64,000 nucleotides of DNA from Cytophagales bacterium (GTDB taxonomy: Bacteria > Bacteroidota > Bacteroidia > Cytophagales > Spirosomataceae), in contig JAAFJE010000001.1 of NCBI GenBank assembly GCA_013298025.1, positions 372,001 to 436,000 on the forward strand, given 5' to 3'. Position 1 is the first letter of the stretch; each line of letters opens with the position of its first letter. Positions 8,281 to 16,763 of this stretch are shown here, piece after piece. The notes beneath the pieces were generated by a model. The model worked only from the letters and a program-made list of their open reading frames with translations, was not told the DNA's origin and made no database searches. The position numbers and the translations under genes were made by a program.

Positions 8281-9933
8281 ATGTCTAAACAAAGTATTTT
8301 TCGTAAAAAAACAATTGGAAACGTTCTAAGTCAGCATGAAGACAATCATGGAGGATTAAGAAAAATCTTAGGCGTAAGAGACCTCACCTCCTTTGGAATC
8401 GCTGCTATTATTGGGGCAGGGATTTTCAGTACCATCGGAAGGGCTAGTTTTGATGGCGGTCCGGCGGTATCTTTACTTTTTGTATTTGTATCAATCGCTT
8501 GTGTTTTTACAGCCCTTTGTTATGCCCAATTTGCCTCTATGGTACCCGTTTCGGGCAGTGCCTACACGTATGCGTATGTATCTTTTGGCGAAATATTTGC
8601 TTGGATTATCGGCTGGGCATTGATTCTGGAATACGCCGTATCAAACATGGTTGTGGCCATTTCTTGGTCTGAATATTTTGTAGGAATGCTCAAAGGCTTT
8701 GGCATTAGCTTTCCCGATTATCTTACCATCGACTACGGCACAGCACACCAAGCCTACCTTGCACTCATGCGTGGCGAAAAGCTCAACGACACCAGCACAA
8801 TCGCCGCCCAAGCCTACCAACACGCCCCTACCCTTGTGGGGAATATCAAACTGCTCATCGACTTGCCGGCTGGCGTAATTACACTGATGGTTACGAGCCT
8901 TGTATATATTGGCATCAAAGAATCTCGTGCTGCGAGCAATATGCTTGTGGTACTAAAATTACTGGTGATTGGGTTGGTGATTATTTTAGGTACTTTTTAT
9001 ATAAAACCTGAAAATTGGTCGCCTTTTGCACCCAATGGAGCAGAAGGCGTACTAGGTGGCGTAGCTTCGGTATTTTTTGCCTTTATTGGCTTCGACTCGA
9101 TTTCGACTACCGCCGAGGAATGCGAAAATCCCCAAAGAGACCTACCTAGAGCGATGATTTACTGCCTTATTATTTGTACCATACTTTATGTACTGATTAC
9201 ACTGGTACTAACGGGGATGGTCAACTATACCGAACTCAAAGTAGATGATCCATTGGCTTATGTTTTTCAAAAAATTGGCTTCGATTTTATCGCTGGCGTT
9301 ATTTCGGTGTCGGCTGTGGTGGCTATTACGAGTGCCTTGTTGGTGTACCAAATGGGACAACCACGCATTTGGATGGCCATGAGTAGAGATGGACTTTTAT
9401 GGAAAAAATTCTCAGAGATTCATCCGCAATTCAAAACACCTAGCTTTGCCACCATCATGACGGGTTTGGTTGTGGCTGTGCCATCGTTATTTTTAGACAT
9501 GGGCTTTTTTGTAGATTTGACCAGCGTAGGAACATTTTTTGCCTTTATTTTGGTGTGCGGAGGTATTCTGTATTTAGACTACCAAGGGCTTTCTAAAGAT
9601 GCCAAATTCAAAGTGCCTTATATCAATGGTAAATATATTGTAGGACTATTATTTACCATCGCATTCATCTTTAGTATTAGCCAAGGGTCGTTTATCGAAC
9701 AATTGGAAGAAAAGAAACTGCTTGTTGTGTTTTGGCTTATTTGGTTGCTCATAAGCGTTATGGCTTGGAAATACAATTTTTCTCTTTTACCCGTGCTTGG
9801 TATATTAACCAACCTCTATTTGATGACAGAATTGGGCGTAAGCAACTGGGCTATTTTCTTTATTTGGTTACTGATTGGACTGGCAATTTACTTTACCTAC
9901 GGCTACCGACACAGTAAATTAGCCAACAAGTAA
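8281..9933 (+). CDS. APC-superfamily amino acid permease (cationic amino acid transporter type)
   Basis: A 550-residue integral membrane protein with about 12-14 hydrophobic segments. TM1 contains the unwound substrate-binding motif GIAAIIGAGIFSTIG (about residues 38-52), and TM6 has FFAFIGFDSISTTAEE, both signatures of the CAT/YfnA branch of the APC family. It should import amino acids by proton symport. A loop of about 50 residues (150-200) after the fourth segment is characteristic of Bacteroidota members. It is a single-gene unit ended by the strong hairpin at 9961-10010. Confidence 0.9.
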   Translation: MSKQSIFRKKTIGNVLSQHEDNHGGLRKILGVRDLTSFGIAAIIGAGIFSTIGRASFDGGPAVSLLFVFVSIACVFTALCYAQFASMVPVSGSAYTYAYVSFGEIFAWIIGWALILEYAVSNMVVAISWSEYFVGMLKGFGISFPDYLTIDYGTAHQAYLALMRGEKLNDTSTIAAQAYQHAPTLVGNIKLLIDLPAGVITLMVTSLVYIGIKESRAASNMLVVLKLLVIGLVIILGTFYIKPENWSPFAPNGAEGVLGGVASVFFAFIGFDSISTTAEECENPQRDLPRAMIYCLIICTILYVLITLVLTGMVNYTELKVDDPLAYVFQKIGFDFIAGVISVSAVVAITSALLVYQMGQPRIWMAMSRDGLLWKKFSEIHPQFKTPSFATIMTGLVVAVPSLFLDMGFFVDLTSVGTFFAFILVCGGILYLDYQGLSKDAKFKVPYINGKYIVGLLFTIAFIFSISQGSFIEQLEEKKLLVVFWLIWLLISVMAWKYNFSLLPVLGILTNLYLMTELGVSNWAIFFIWLLIGLAIYFTYGYRHSKLANK

Positions 9934-9960
9934 AGGCGTTCAATCCAATGTTAGTATCAG

Positions 9961-10010
9961 TAAAATTCCCCCGAAAAAGAGCTAACAGCACAATTTTCGG
10001 GGGAATTTTA
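9961..10010. terminator. Bidirectional hairpin terminator between permease and DUF1287 gene
   Basis: Seventeen-base perfect arms at 9961-9977 and 9994-10010, with GC core CCCCC/GGGGG and flanking A/T tracts on both sides, lie between convergent genes. Confidence 0.85.
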
Positions 10011-10037
10011 TGTAAAACCTCATAACAAAACATCGGC

Positions 10038-10694
10038 TTATTTTGGCTTAAATCTGTAATGTCCTATGATTTTATAGTTAAAAAGGCAATCGGCTAAGAC
10101 TTGTTCTCCGCCTATATTATGCACAATGAGGTTTCTTTTACTATAATCCGATATACGATCTACAACGATGCCAATGTGCGTTAGTCCACCGTCTAGCTCC
10201 CAACAAACAATATCGCCATATTGATAATCAGTTGCCTTAGTTGAGATAGGTAATTGAGCTTTATTTCTTTCAAAGAATTTCATGAGGTTGGGAACTCTTC
10301 GATGGTCAATGTTTGTATCTGTTGTTTTCAAGCCCCATTTGTGAGGATATGCGTTGAAATGCTCCGTCATGTCTTCATGAACGGCTTTTTGTAAATCAAC
10401 ATTCAGTTTCCGGTATGCTCTGATAATCACATCGGTACAAACGCCTTTGTCGGGAGGAACATCACCATTAGGATAGCATATAAGAAAATAAGTGGGGTCA
10501 TACACCACATGGTCGGCGGTTAGCATCATGGCACTGTCGGCCAGTTGTTTAAAAAAACTGTGCTTGGTTGACTTACGGGTGATTTTACGCTCTTTTATGA
10601 GCGATGTTTTAACTTCTTTTGTGTTTGTAGGATTGCTACAATTTGCCAAGAGCAACACAAGGCATAATTGTACGAGGTTTCTGTATAGTTTCAT
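10038..10694 (-). CDS. DUF1287 domain lipoprotein
   Basis: A 218-residue protein with a lipoprotein signal peptide ending LLLANC/S. The mature part is DUF1287, seen in E. coli YijF-like proteins: ADHVVYDPTYFLICYPNGDVPPDKGVCTDVI, then IDHRRVPNLMKFF, YGDIVCWEL and LTHIGIVVD. The order Cys (GVCTD), His (THIG) and polar residues recalls NlpC/P60-like papain folds, so a cysteine hydrolase acting on the cell wall is plausible but unproven. It is transcribed leftwards from a possible promoter at 10866-10896. Confidence 0.8.
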   Translation of the reverse strand: MKLYRNLVQLCLVLLLANCSNPTNTKEVKTSLIKERKITRKSTKHSFFKQLADSAMMLTADHVVYDPTYFLICYPNGDVPPDKGVCTDVIIRAYRKLNVDLQKAVHEDMTEHFNAYPHKWGLKTTDTNIDHRRVPNLMKFFERNKAQLPISTKATDYQYGDIVCWELDGGLTHIGIVVDRISDYSKRNLIVHNIGGEQVLADCLFNYKIIGHYRFKPK

Positions 10695-10865
10695 TGTCGA
10701 ATAGGATAAACGAGCATGATTCCCTGCATTTGAACACCTGCAAGCTAGGGTTTATTTATTTTCAAGTAGCAAAAAAGAACACTACCCCTTATATGGTGTA
10801 AGTTATTTTTTGTTTATCAAAGTTCTTGCGAAAAAAGTGTTAAGCAAAACATTACTTATCCTTAT

Positions 10866-10896
10866 CAAAAATAGATTCAATTTTGGATTAAGCAAA
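10866..10896 (-). promoter_or_regulatory. Candidate promoter reading towards the DUF1287 gene
   Basis: On the reverse strand TTTG (10896-10893), a 19-base spacer and TATTTTTG (10873-10866) match the Bacteroidota consensus exactly. It is about 170 bases from the DUF1287 start, so a long leader would be needed. Confidence 0.45.
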
Positions 10897-10930
10897 ACAA
10901 TTTCCTGCTTTTCAACTCATATTGTCAGTG

Positions 10931-11140
10931 CAGGAGGGAATATTTAATTTGCAGGAACTCATACCGTCATGGCAAGGAGGCATATTTACTTTTCAGGTGC
11001 TTATCTCGTTAGAGCAGGAGGGCATATTTACTTTGCAGGTGTTTATACCGTCTAGGCAGGAGGGAATATTTACTTTGCAGATGCTTATTCCGTTGGAACA
11101 GGAAGTTATATTTACTTTGCTCTATCACGTTTACCTATCG
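10931..11140. repeat. Five tandem copies of a 42-bp repeat
   Basis: Units begin at 10931, 10973, 11015, 11057 and 11099, each starting CAGGAGGG or a close variant, with a core ATATTTACTTTGCAGGTG. Units 1-4 are clearly related and unit 5 degenerates halfway. Because 42 is divisible by three, one frame stays open through all copies (from a TTG at 10922 to 11149) and would encode a 14-residue repeat of the type QEGIFTLQVLIPS. There is no signal peptide, no clear start site and no known family, so I treat it as a non-coding minisatellite rather than a gene. Every unit carries an AGGAGG-like stretch. Confidence 0.8.
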
Positions 11141-11370
11141 AAATTTTAATAGTTTGAAACAAGAAATAAAGTGCTGTTTCCGACTATAAAAAGATTGCTT
11201 TTGTTTAATTGCATTTGTCTAATGTAAGTCACTTCTCTCTATCTTCTCAATCAAATAACATCTTTGTAGCGAAAAATACGATGTAAATGGATATACCTAG
11301 TAACTTGGAAGGTAAAAAGGTAAAATAGTAGTGCAGTAAAAATAAGCAACTTAGATTTACCCAACAGACT

Positions 11371-11432
11371 TTCTACAAAAAATTTACGCCTACGGAGTGA
11401 TACTGCTCCGTAGGCGTAAAACTTTTGTAGAA
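11371..11432. terminator. Large hairpin downstream of the pca operon
   Basis: Arms 11371-11397 and 11406-11432 are 27 bases each with two mismatches and an 8-base loop; the stem base TTCTACAAAA/TTTTGTAGAA supplies U-rich flanks. It lies just after the stop of pcaB and probably ends the pob-pca transcript, though it is longer than a typical terminator and could be a mobile palindromic element. Confidence 0.65.
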
Positions 11433-11505
11433 TCAATAAGCTTCTGCTTGGCAAAATACTACCGCATTTTATTGTATCGGGCCTGTCACTTTAAAGCCAA
11501 AAGGC

Positions 11506-12825
11506 TTAGGAGGCTGTTTGGCTTTTGTTACAATAACTTTCTACCATCGTTACGGCAAAGCCAAGAGCATTTACAGGATTGAATAATTGCTCCAACTGCT
11601 CTGGTGTCAGTAGTTGTTGGCGTGCTACCACTGTTTTTAGATGTACGCCTTCGGCTTGGGCAAGCTTACACCATTGCTCTACTCGCTCGTGTGCTTCGGC
11701 TTTACCAAGTTGTTCGGCTAAAGCTAAACTAACATTTTCGGCAAAAATAAGTCCTTGCGTAGCTTCAATATTGCGTAACATTTGGGACGTATTTACTTCT
11801 AAGTTTTGCGTCATCACTTGTGTTTGAGCCAAACTTCCTGCACACAACTGTAAGATTTGTGCCAATGTTTCCCATTCTGTGTGCCAAGCCCCCGTAGCCC
11901 GTTCGTGGTCTTGAAGTTGAGCTTGCAACAGCGTACTTACCAATGCCGGCACCCTTTGGGCATTTGCCAAAATGGCAATACACGATACGGGGTTGCGTTT
12001 ATGTGGCATGGTAGAAGAGCCACCTTTGCCCTGTGCCGATGGCTCGAATACCTCTGCTATTTCGGTTTGCATCAGCAGACTAATATCTTTGGCTATTTTT
12101 CCTAAACTTCCCGACAATAAGCCTACGGTAGTAGCAATCTGTGCCAACAGGTCACGCTGGGTATGCCAAACCACGAGATGATACGACAAGCCTAGTAGCG
12201 ATGCCAAACTTTGGGCAATGGCTTGTCCTTTGTCGGGCATACTTGCCAATGTACCAACAGCACCACCCAACTGTACGTAAAAAGAAAGTTGTGCGAGGCG
12301 TTCTTTGGCACGTACCAAGCCGTCGAGCCACGTAACCACCTTTAAACCAAAGGTAATCGGTCGGGCTTGTTGCATAAACGAGCGACCAATCATTACGGTA
12401 TGACGATGGGCGTAAGCCAATTCATAGAGTTGTGCAATAATCACCGTTAATCGTTCTTGCATCAGTGCAATACTTGCCTGTGCTTGCAACATTTGAGCGG
12501 TGTCTATTACATCCTGACTGGTAGCTCCATAATGCACAAACTTCGCCGCTTCGGGGCTTTTTTGTTTGACCAACACCGTCAATTGCTTCACAAGTGGAAT
12601 GGTTACGTTTCCGCCCAAACCAACCTGAGCTACCAAGGCGGGCATATCAATAGCCTTTACAGTACAGCATTCGGCAATTATTTGGGCATATTCCTTTGGA
12701 ATAAAGCCTTCTTGGGCTTGAGCCAATGCCAAATTTGCTTCAAACGTAAGCAAGTATTGTACGGTTTGTTCGGGCGAAAAGATATGGTTTACAGCCTTAT
12801 CGTAAAACAACGATTCATAAAGCAT
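11506..12825 (-). CDS. pcaB: 3-carboxy-cis,cis-muconate cycloisomerase
   Basis: A 439-residue member of the fumarase/aspartase superfamily. It converts beta-carboxy-cis,cis-muconate to gamma-carboxymuconolactone, the step after ring cleavage in the protocatechuate branch. The superfamily signature GKGGSSTMPHKRNPV sits near residues 266-280, with the catalytic serine in the flexible SS loop; an earlier conserved block is YGATSQDVIDTAQ. Length agrees with proteobacterial PcaB (about 450). Adenylosuccinate lyase is excluded by the operon setting and the TSQDVIDT motif. It is the last gene of the pobA-pca run, 22 bases after pcaF. Confidence 0.93.
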   Translation of the reverse strand: MLYESLFYDKAVNHIFSPEQTVQYLLTFEANLALAQAQEGFIPKEYAQIIAECCTVKAIDMPALVAQVGLGGNVTIPLVKQLTVLVKQKSPEAAKFVHYGATSQDVIDTAQMLQAQASIALMQERLTVIIAQLYELAYAHRHTVMIGRSFMQQARPITFGLKVVTWLDGLVRAKERLAQLSFYVQLGGAVGTLASMPDKGQAIAQSLASLLGLSYHLVVWHTQRDLLAQIATTVGLLSGSLGKIAKDISLLMQTEIAEVFEPSAQGKGGSSTMPHKRNPVSCIAILANAQRVPALVSTLLQAQLQDHERATGAWHTEWETLAQILQLCAGSLAQTQVMTQNLEVNTSQMLRNIEATQGLIFAENVSLALAEQLGKAEAHERVEQWCKLAQAEGVHLKTVVARQQLLTPEQLEQLFNPVNALGFAVTMVESYCNKSQTAS

Positions 12826-12847
12826 AAGTCTGATTGCGAAGTTGTGG

Positions 12848-14056
12848 TTAACATTTTTCTATAATCACCGCATAGCCTTGTCCTACACCTACACACATAG
12901 CTGCCAAGGCATAACGTTTGTTTTGTTTGTGCAATTCGAGGGCGGCTGTTTGGATAAGACGAGTACCCGACATACCCAGTGGATGCCCCAAGGCAATAGC
13001 TCCTCCGTTGGGATTGATGCGTGGGTCGTCGTCGGCTAAACCGAGGACTCTTGTACACGCCAATACCTGTGCTGCAAAAGCTTCGTTTAGCTCAATGATG
13101 TCGATGTCTTGAAGACTCAACCCTGCTTTGGCTAAAGCTTTTTGTGTAGCAGGTACAGGGCCAATACCCATGATGCGAGGCTCTACCCCTACTACTGCCG
13201 AAGCAACAATTTTGGCCAATGGCTTTAATTGGTATTGTGCTACAGCTTCTTCCGATGCCAAAAACATCGCAGCAGCCCCATCGTTTAGACCTGCGGCATT
13301 GCCTGCCGTTACGCTTCCGCCTTCTTTTTTGAAGGCAGGACGCAATTTTGCCAAGCCTTCTACCGTTGTTTGAGGTTTGACAAATTCGTCTTTGGCAAAA
13401 ACTAAGGCATCTCCCTTCTTTTGAGGAATATGTACAGGAGTAATTTCTTCGGCTAAACGACCATCTTGTTGGGCAATACTGGCTTTTTGTTGCGAACGTA
13501 AGGCAAACAAATCTTGGTCTTCACGGCTAATTTGATACATCACTACCAAATTTTCAGCCGTTACGCCCATTGCATCAGTGCCATACATTTGTTGCATAAG
13601 CGGATTGACAAAACGCCAGCCAAAGCTCGAATCGAACATTTGGGCATCGTTGCCAAATGGTTTCGAGGTTTTTGAAATCACCCAAGGGCCACGGGTCATG
13701 TGTTCGATACCGCCAGCCAACATCACGTCGGCATCGCCCGTTTGGATGGCACGAGCGGCACTGATTACCGCCGACATCCCCGAAGCACACAAACGGTTGA
13801 CCGTTTCGCCCGGAATGGTATGGGGTAAACCCGCCAACAAAGCCGCCATGCGGGCCACGTTGCGGTTGTCTTCACCCGCTTGGTTATGGCAACCTAAAAC
13901 AACATCGCCAATACTTTCTTGCGGAATTTGTGGGTTACGTGCTACCAAGGCTTTGATAACCCAAGTAGCCAAGTCATCGGCACGAATGCCCGAAAGGCTG
14001 CCTCCAAAACTCGCAATGGGAGTCCGAATGGCATCTATGATATAAGCTGTTTTCAT
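12848..14056 (-). CDS. pcaF: Beta-ketoadipyl-CoA thiolase
   Basis: A 402-residue thiolase. The nucleophile Cys90 ([12 protein letters not shown]), His358 ([14 protein letters not shown]) and Cys388 ([10 protein letters not shown]) are all present. It cleaves 3-oxoadipyl-CoA to acetyl-CoA and succinyl-CoA, the final step. Specific features shared with PcaF/PaaJ enzymes include the N-terminus [26 protein letters not shown] and [12 protein letters not shown]. Its ATG overlaps the stop of the CoA-transferase gene by four bases (ATGA), indicating translational coupling. A general acetyl-CoA acetyltransferase is unlikely in this context. Confidence 0.95.
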   Translation of the reverse strand: MKTAYIIDAIRTPIASFGGSLSGIRADDLATWVIKALVARNPQIPQESIGDVVLGCHNQAGEDNRNVARMAALLAGLPHTIPGETVNRLCASGMSAVISAARAIQTGDADVMLAGGIEHMTRGPWVISKTSKPFGNDAQMFDSSFGWRFVNPLMQQMYGTDAMGVTAENLVVMYQISREDQDLFALRSQQKASIAQQDGRLAEEITPVHIPQKKGDALVFAKDEFVKPQTTVEGLAKLRPAFKKEGGSVTAGNAAGLNDGAAAMFLASEEAVAQYQLKPLAKIVASAVVGVEPRIMGIGPVPATQKALAKAGLSLQDIDIIELNEAFAAQVLACTRVLGLADDDPRINPNGGAIALGHPLGMSGTRLIQTAALELHKQNKRYALAAMCVGVGQGYAVIIEKC

Positions 14057-15399
14057 GAAAGTTTCTCAATAAATTTTGCGGCAGTTTTAGCTCTTACTTC
14101 TTCAATCGTTACATTCGGCATCAATTCGATAAGCGTAAGTTTACCTTCGGGATAAGCAAAAACCGCCAAGTCTGTAATAACCAAATCGACAACGCCTTCG
14201 GCCGTAAGGGGCAAAGTACAAGCAGGCACAACTTTAGAAGTACCATCGGGGTCGGCATGGGTGAGGGTTACGATGAGTTTTTTTGCCCCCGAAGCCAAAT
14301 CCATTGCTCCACCTACGCCCAGCAAAGGTTTGCCCGGGACAGCCCAATTGGCCAAGTTGGCGTTTTCGTCGATTTCTAAGCCACCCATAATCGCTACATC
14401 AATATGTCCTCCTCTAATCATAGCAAACGAATCGGCACTATCAAAATAGCTGCTTCCTTTGAGGGCTGTGACGGGTATTTTTCCTGCATTGACAGGATAA
14501 TCCATCGCACCGCCTCCATCTTCGGGGGCAGGGCCAACGCCCAACATTCCATTTTCTGTATGTAAAATAATACCATCTTCGGGTTGAATCAAATCCGCTA
14601 CCAAAGTCGGGATACCAATACCGAGGTTTACGACATCGCCTTTTTTCAATTCGGCGAATGCCCTTTTGGCCATTTGCATTCTTGATTCACTCACCTTTTT
14701 CCCCTTACTTACCGAAGCCGATGAGCCTAAATCGGCGGCGGTTACTTTGGCTTCAACCAAATAATCGACAAAGCAACCAGGCGTATGAATATTGTTGGGG
14801 TCTATTTCGCCTACTGGCACAATTTCTTCCACCTCGGCAATCACCAAATCGGCGGCAGTTGCCATTGCACGGTTGAAATTCTGCTCGGTCATACGATAAG
14901 TCAGATTGCCAGCGGTGTCGGCTTTCCAAGCCCTGATAAACGCCACGTTTCCTCTGATGCCTTCGATAAATACTTGCTCTTGACCTTGAATCACCTTGGT
15001 TTCACGGTCTTTGGCAATAAGCGTACCTGCCGACGTTGGGGTATAAAATCCGCCAATGCCTGCTCCTCCTGCTCGAATCGCTTCGGCAAGTGTACCTTGT
15101 GGTAAAAGCTCGTATTCGACTTGTCCTGACTGTGCCGCTTTTACGGCATCGGGATTACTGGTAAAAAACGAACCAACCATTTTTTTAAGCTGCCCATTGA
15201 CCAACAAGCGGCCACCGCCAAGGTTGGGTTCGCCTACATTATTGCCAATAAAAGTAAGATTTTTGGTAGAAGTATTCGCCAAAGCGTGTAAAAGATGCAC
15301 AGGATTGCCTGTCATCCCAAAGCCGCCACCGAGCAGAATATCGCCATCTTTTACCAATGCGGCTGCTTGTGCTGCGGTGATTTGTGGTACTTGTTTCAT
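14053..15399 (-). CDS. pcaIJ: 3-oxoadipate CoA-transferase, fused A and B subunits
   Basis: A 448-residue protein joining both halves of a class I CoA-transferase. Residues 1 to about 220 are the A subunit ([14 protein letters not shown] oxyanion/CoA region); about 235-448 are the B subunit, with the catalytic glutamate in [11 protein letters not shown]. It transfers CoA from succinyl-CoA to 3-oxoadipate. In Pseudomonas the two subunits are separate pcaI and pcaJ; here a short linker, rich in lysine and serine ([13 protein letters not shown]), joins them as in mammalian SCOT. SCOT itself (acetoacetate) is an alternative, but the operon position between pcaG and pcaF favours 3-oxoadipate. Confidence 0.92.
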   Translation of the reverse strand: MKQVPQITAAQAAALVKDGDILLGGGFGMTGNPVHLLHALANTSTKNLTFIGNNVGEPNLGGGRLLVNGQLKKMVGSFFTSNPDAVKAAQSGQVEYELLPQGTLAEAIRAGGAGIGGFYTPTSAGTLIAKDRETKVIQGQEQVFIEGIRGNVAFIRAWKADTAGNLTYRMTEQNFNRAMATAADLVIAEVEEIVPVGEIDPNNIHTPGCFVDYLVEAKVTAADLGSSASVSKGKKVSESRMQMAKRAFAELKKGDVVNLGIGIPTLVADLIQPEDGIILHTENGMLGVGPAPEDGGGAMDYPVNAGKIPVTALKGSSYFDSADSFAMIRGGHIDVAIMGGLEIDENANLANWAVPGKPLLGVGGAMDLASGAKKLIVTLTHADPDGTSKVVPACTLPLTAEGVVDLVITDLAVFAYPEGKLTLIELMPNVTIEEVRAKTAAKFIEKLS

Positions 15400-15462
15400 G
15401 ATTTTTAAATAAAAGTGATTTGAGCGTTTTGCTTACAAACTTGACTATTAGGCGAAGGTTGA

Positions 15463-16032
15463 TTACACATCAAAAAATACCGTTTCGCCTTCGCCTTGCA
15501 TAACTATATCCCACTGATATACAATACCTTCACCTGTTTCTTGGCGTTGAGCAATCAGCGTAGCGATTCTGTCGGAAGGAACAGTTTGCAATACAGGGTC
15601 TTGGGCATTAGCTGTATTTTCGTCTGAAAAATACAAACGGGTATAAGCATGAACCAACAGCCCACGCATAAACACCACTACCGTAATATGCGGTGCTTGT
15701 CCTTGTACAGCACCGGGTTTGATGGTTTGAAAAATAAAGCGGTTGTGGACATCGGGACCTGTACCAAACCGACCAAAACCTTTAAAATCAGAATCTTGCG
15801 GATTATAATTACCTTGGGCATCTGCTTGCCAAATTTCTATCAAAGCATCAGGAATAGGCTTTCCCTCGCCATCGAGTACACGCCCAACAATCGTAATGGG
15901 TTGTCCTTGGGTTTGGGGAGTACGCACCATGCCGGTGGCAACACTACTATGGTCGTATAAATATTGTACGGGACTCAGGCCATAAGCAAAGTATGGGCCT
16001 ACCGTTTGCGAAGGGGTCTGGATATAACTCAT
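15463..16032 (-). CDS. pcaG: Protocatechuate 3,4-dioxygenase alpha subunit
   Basis: A 189-residue intradiol dioxygenase subunit: SQTVGPYFAYGL at the N-terminus, the beta-sandwich core GRVLDGEGKPIPDALIEIWQAD, and GFGRFGTG. The alpha subunit lacks the iron-binding tyrosine/histidine set (it has APHITVVVFMRG where the beta subunit has RPNHIHFS), as expected. It forms the alpha-beta protomer with PcaH and helps build the active-site pocket for protocatechuate. Its ATG overlaps the pcaH stop by four bases. Confidence 0.95.
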   Translation of the reverse strand: MSYIQTPSQTVGPYFAYGLSPVQYLYDHSSVATGMVRTPQTQGQPITIVGRVLDGEGKPIPDALIEIWQADAQGNYNPQDSDFKGFGRFGTGPDVHNRFIFQTIKPGAVQGQAPHITVVVFMRGLLVHAYTRLYFSDENTANAQDPVLQTVPSDRIATLIAQRQETGEGIVYQWDIVMQGEGETVFFDV

Positions 16033-16727
16033 TGGTTCTCGAATGGGGTTGCTTTATCGCCTCTCAGCACAATGTTGAAACGATAGCCCAAAGCAAAATC
16101 GGGCTGGGTCAATGATAAATCGAATGATGAAATCAACAATTCTCTCCCTTTTTCTGGAACACCTTGATAAATAGGGTCGTAAGCCAAAAGTGGGTCGCCA
16201 GGGAAATACATTTGCGTTACCAAACGACTGGTGATATTTGAACCAAAAAGCGAAAAATGAATATGGTTGGGTCGCCAAGCATTCGGATGGTTGCCCCAAG
16301 GATATGCCCCTGGTTTGATGGTGAAAAAGGTATAATTTCCTTCGTTATCGGTAACACAGCGTCCTCCTCCAAAAAAGTTAGGGTCTAAAGGCGCATTATG
16401 CTGGTCAACTTTATGAATATATCTACCAGCAGCATTGGCTTGCCATATTTCTACCAAGGTATTTCGTACAGGACGACCATATTGGTCTAATACTTGTCCC
16501 GATACCACGATGCGTTCGCCGAGTGGCTCGCCATTACGGATACCATTTTTAGTAAGGTCGTTATCGTATTTCCCTAAACTCTCATGGCCATACACGGGAC
16601 CTGTCAACTCCGATAAACTGTGTTTGATAGGAATGAGCGGTTTGGCTGGGGCTCTCAACACCGTAGAGGCGTAAGGCGGATAACTATAAGGGGGATGCAC
16701 TTCCCAATCTCTTTGATTGTCGTTCAT
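16029..16727 (-). CDS. pcaH: Protocatechuate 3,4-dioxygenase beta subunit
   Basis: A 232-residue catalytic subunit that cleaves the protocatechuate ring between the two hydroxyls with molecular oxygen. The non-haem iron ligands are visible: Tyr103 (AAGRY), Tyr142 (GAYPWGNH), His155 and His157 (RPNHIHFS). These lie exactly five positions before the Pseudomonas ligands Tyr108, Tyr147, His160 and His162, so the alignment is without gaps across the site. A PcaH N-terminal region (residues 1-60) is also present. Active, iron(III) enzyme expected. Confidence 0.97.
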   Translation of the reverse strand: MNDNQRDWEVHPPYSYPPYASTVLRAPAKPLIPIKHSLSELTGPVYGHESLGKYDNDLTKNGIRNGEPLGERIVVSGQVLDQYGRPVRNTLVEIWQANAAGRYIHKVDQHNAPLDPNFFGGGRCVTDNEGNYTFFTIKPGAYPWGNHPNAWRPNHIHFSLFGSNITSRLVTQMYFPGDPLLAYDPIYQGVPEKGRELLISSFDLSLTQPDFALGYRFNIVLRGDKATPFENQ

Positions 16728-16763
16728 GGTTCACAGCAACGGTTAAGTAATGAATGATATAGT

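Larger units (their letters stand above)
10695..11505. other. Intergenic region with tandem repeat and large hairpin
   Basis: About 810 bases between the DUF1287 gene and the 3' end of pcaB without a supported gene. It holds a promoter-like pair (10866-10896), five 42-bp tandem repeats (10931-11140) and a 27-bp-arm hairpin (11371-11432). The open frame running through the repeats is discussed with them. Confidence 0.6.

Noticed and set aside
10931-11140. Possible CRISPR array
   Set aside because: Units are contiguous without variable spacers, are only five in number and no cas gene is in the window.
10922-11149. Open frame of 75 codons over the 42-bp repeats as a protein-coding gene
   Set aside because: It starts with TTG, has no recognisable family or signal, and stays open only because the repeat length is a multiple of three.
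13575-14045. Antisense open frames over pcaF and other dense genes (for example 13578-14045)
   Set aside because: These are shadows produced by the codon bias of the real genes on the opposite strand; no family features.
14053-15399. Mammalian-type SCOT (acetoacetate CoA-transferase) as the primary call
   Set aside because: The fused layout resembles SCOT, but its coupling with pcaF and pcaG makes 3-oxoadipate the better substrate assignment.
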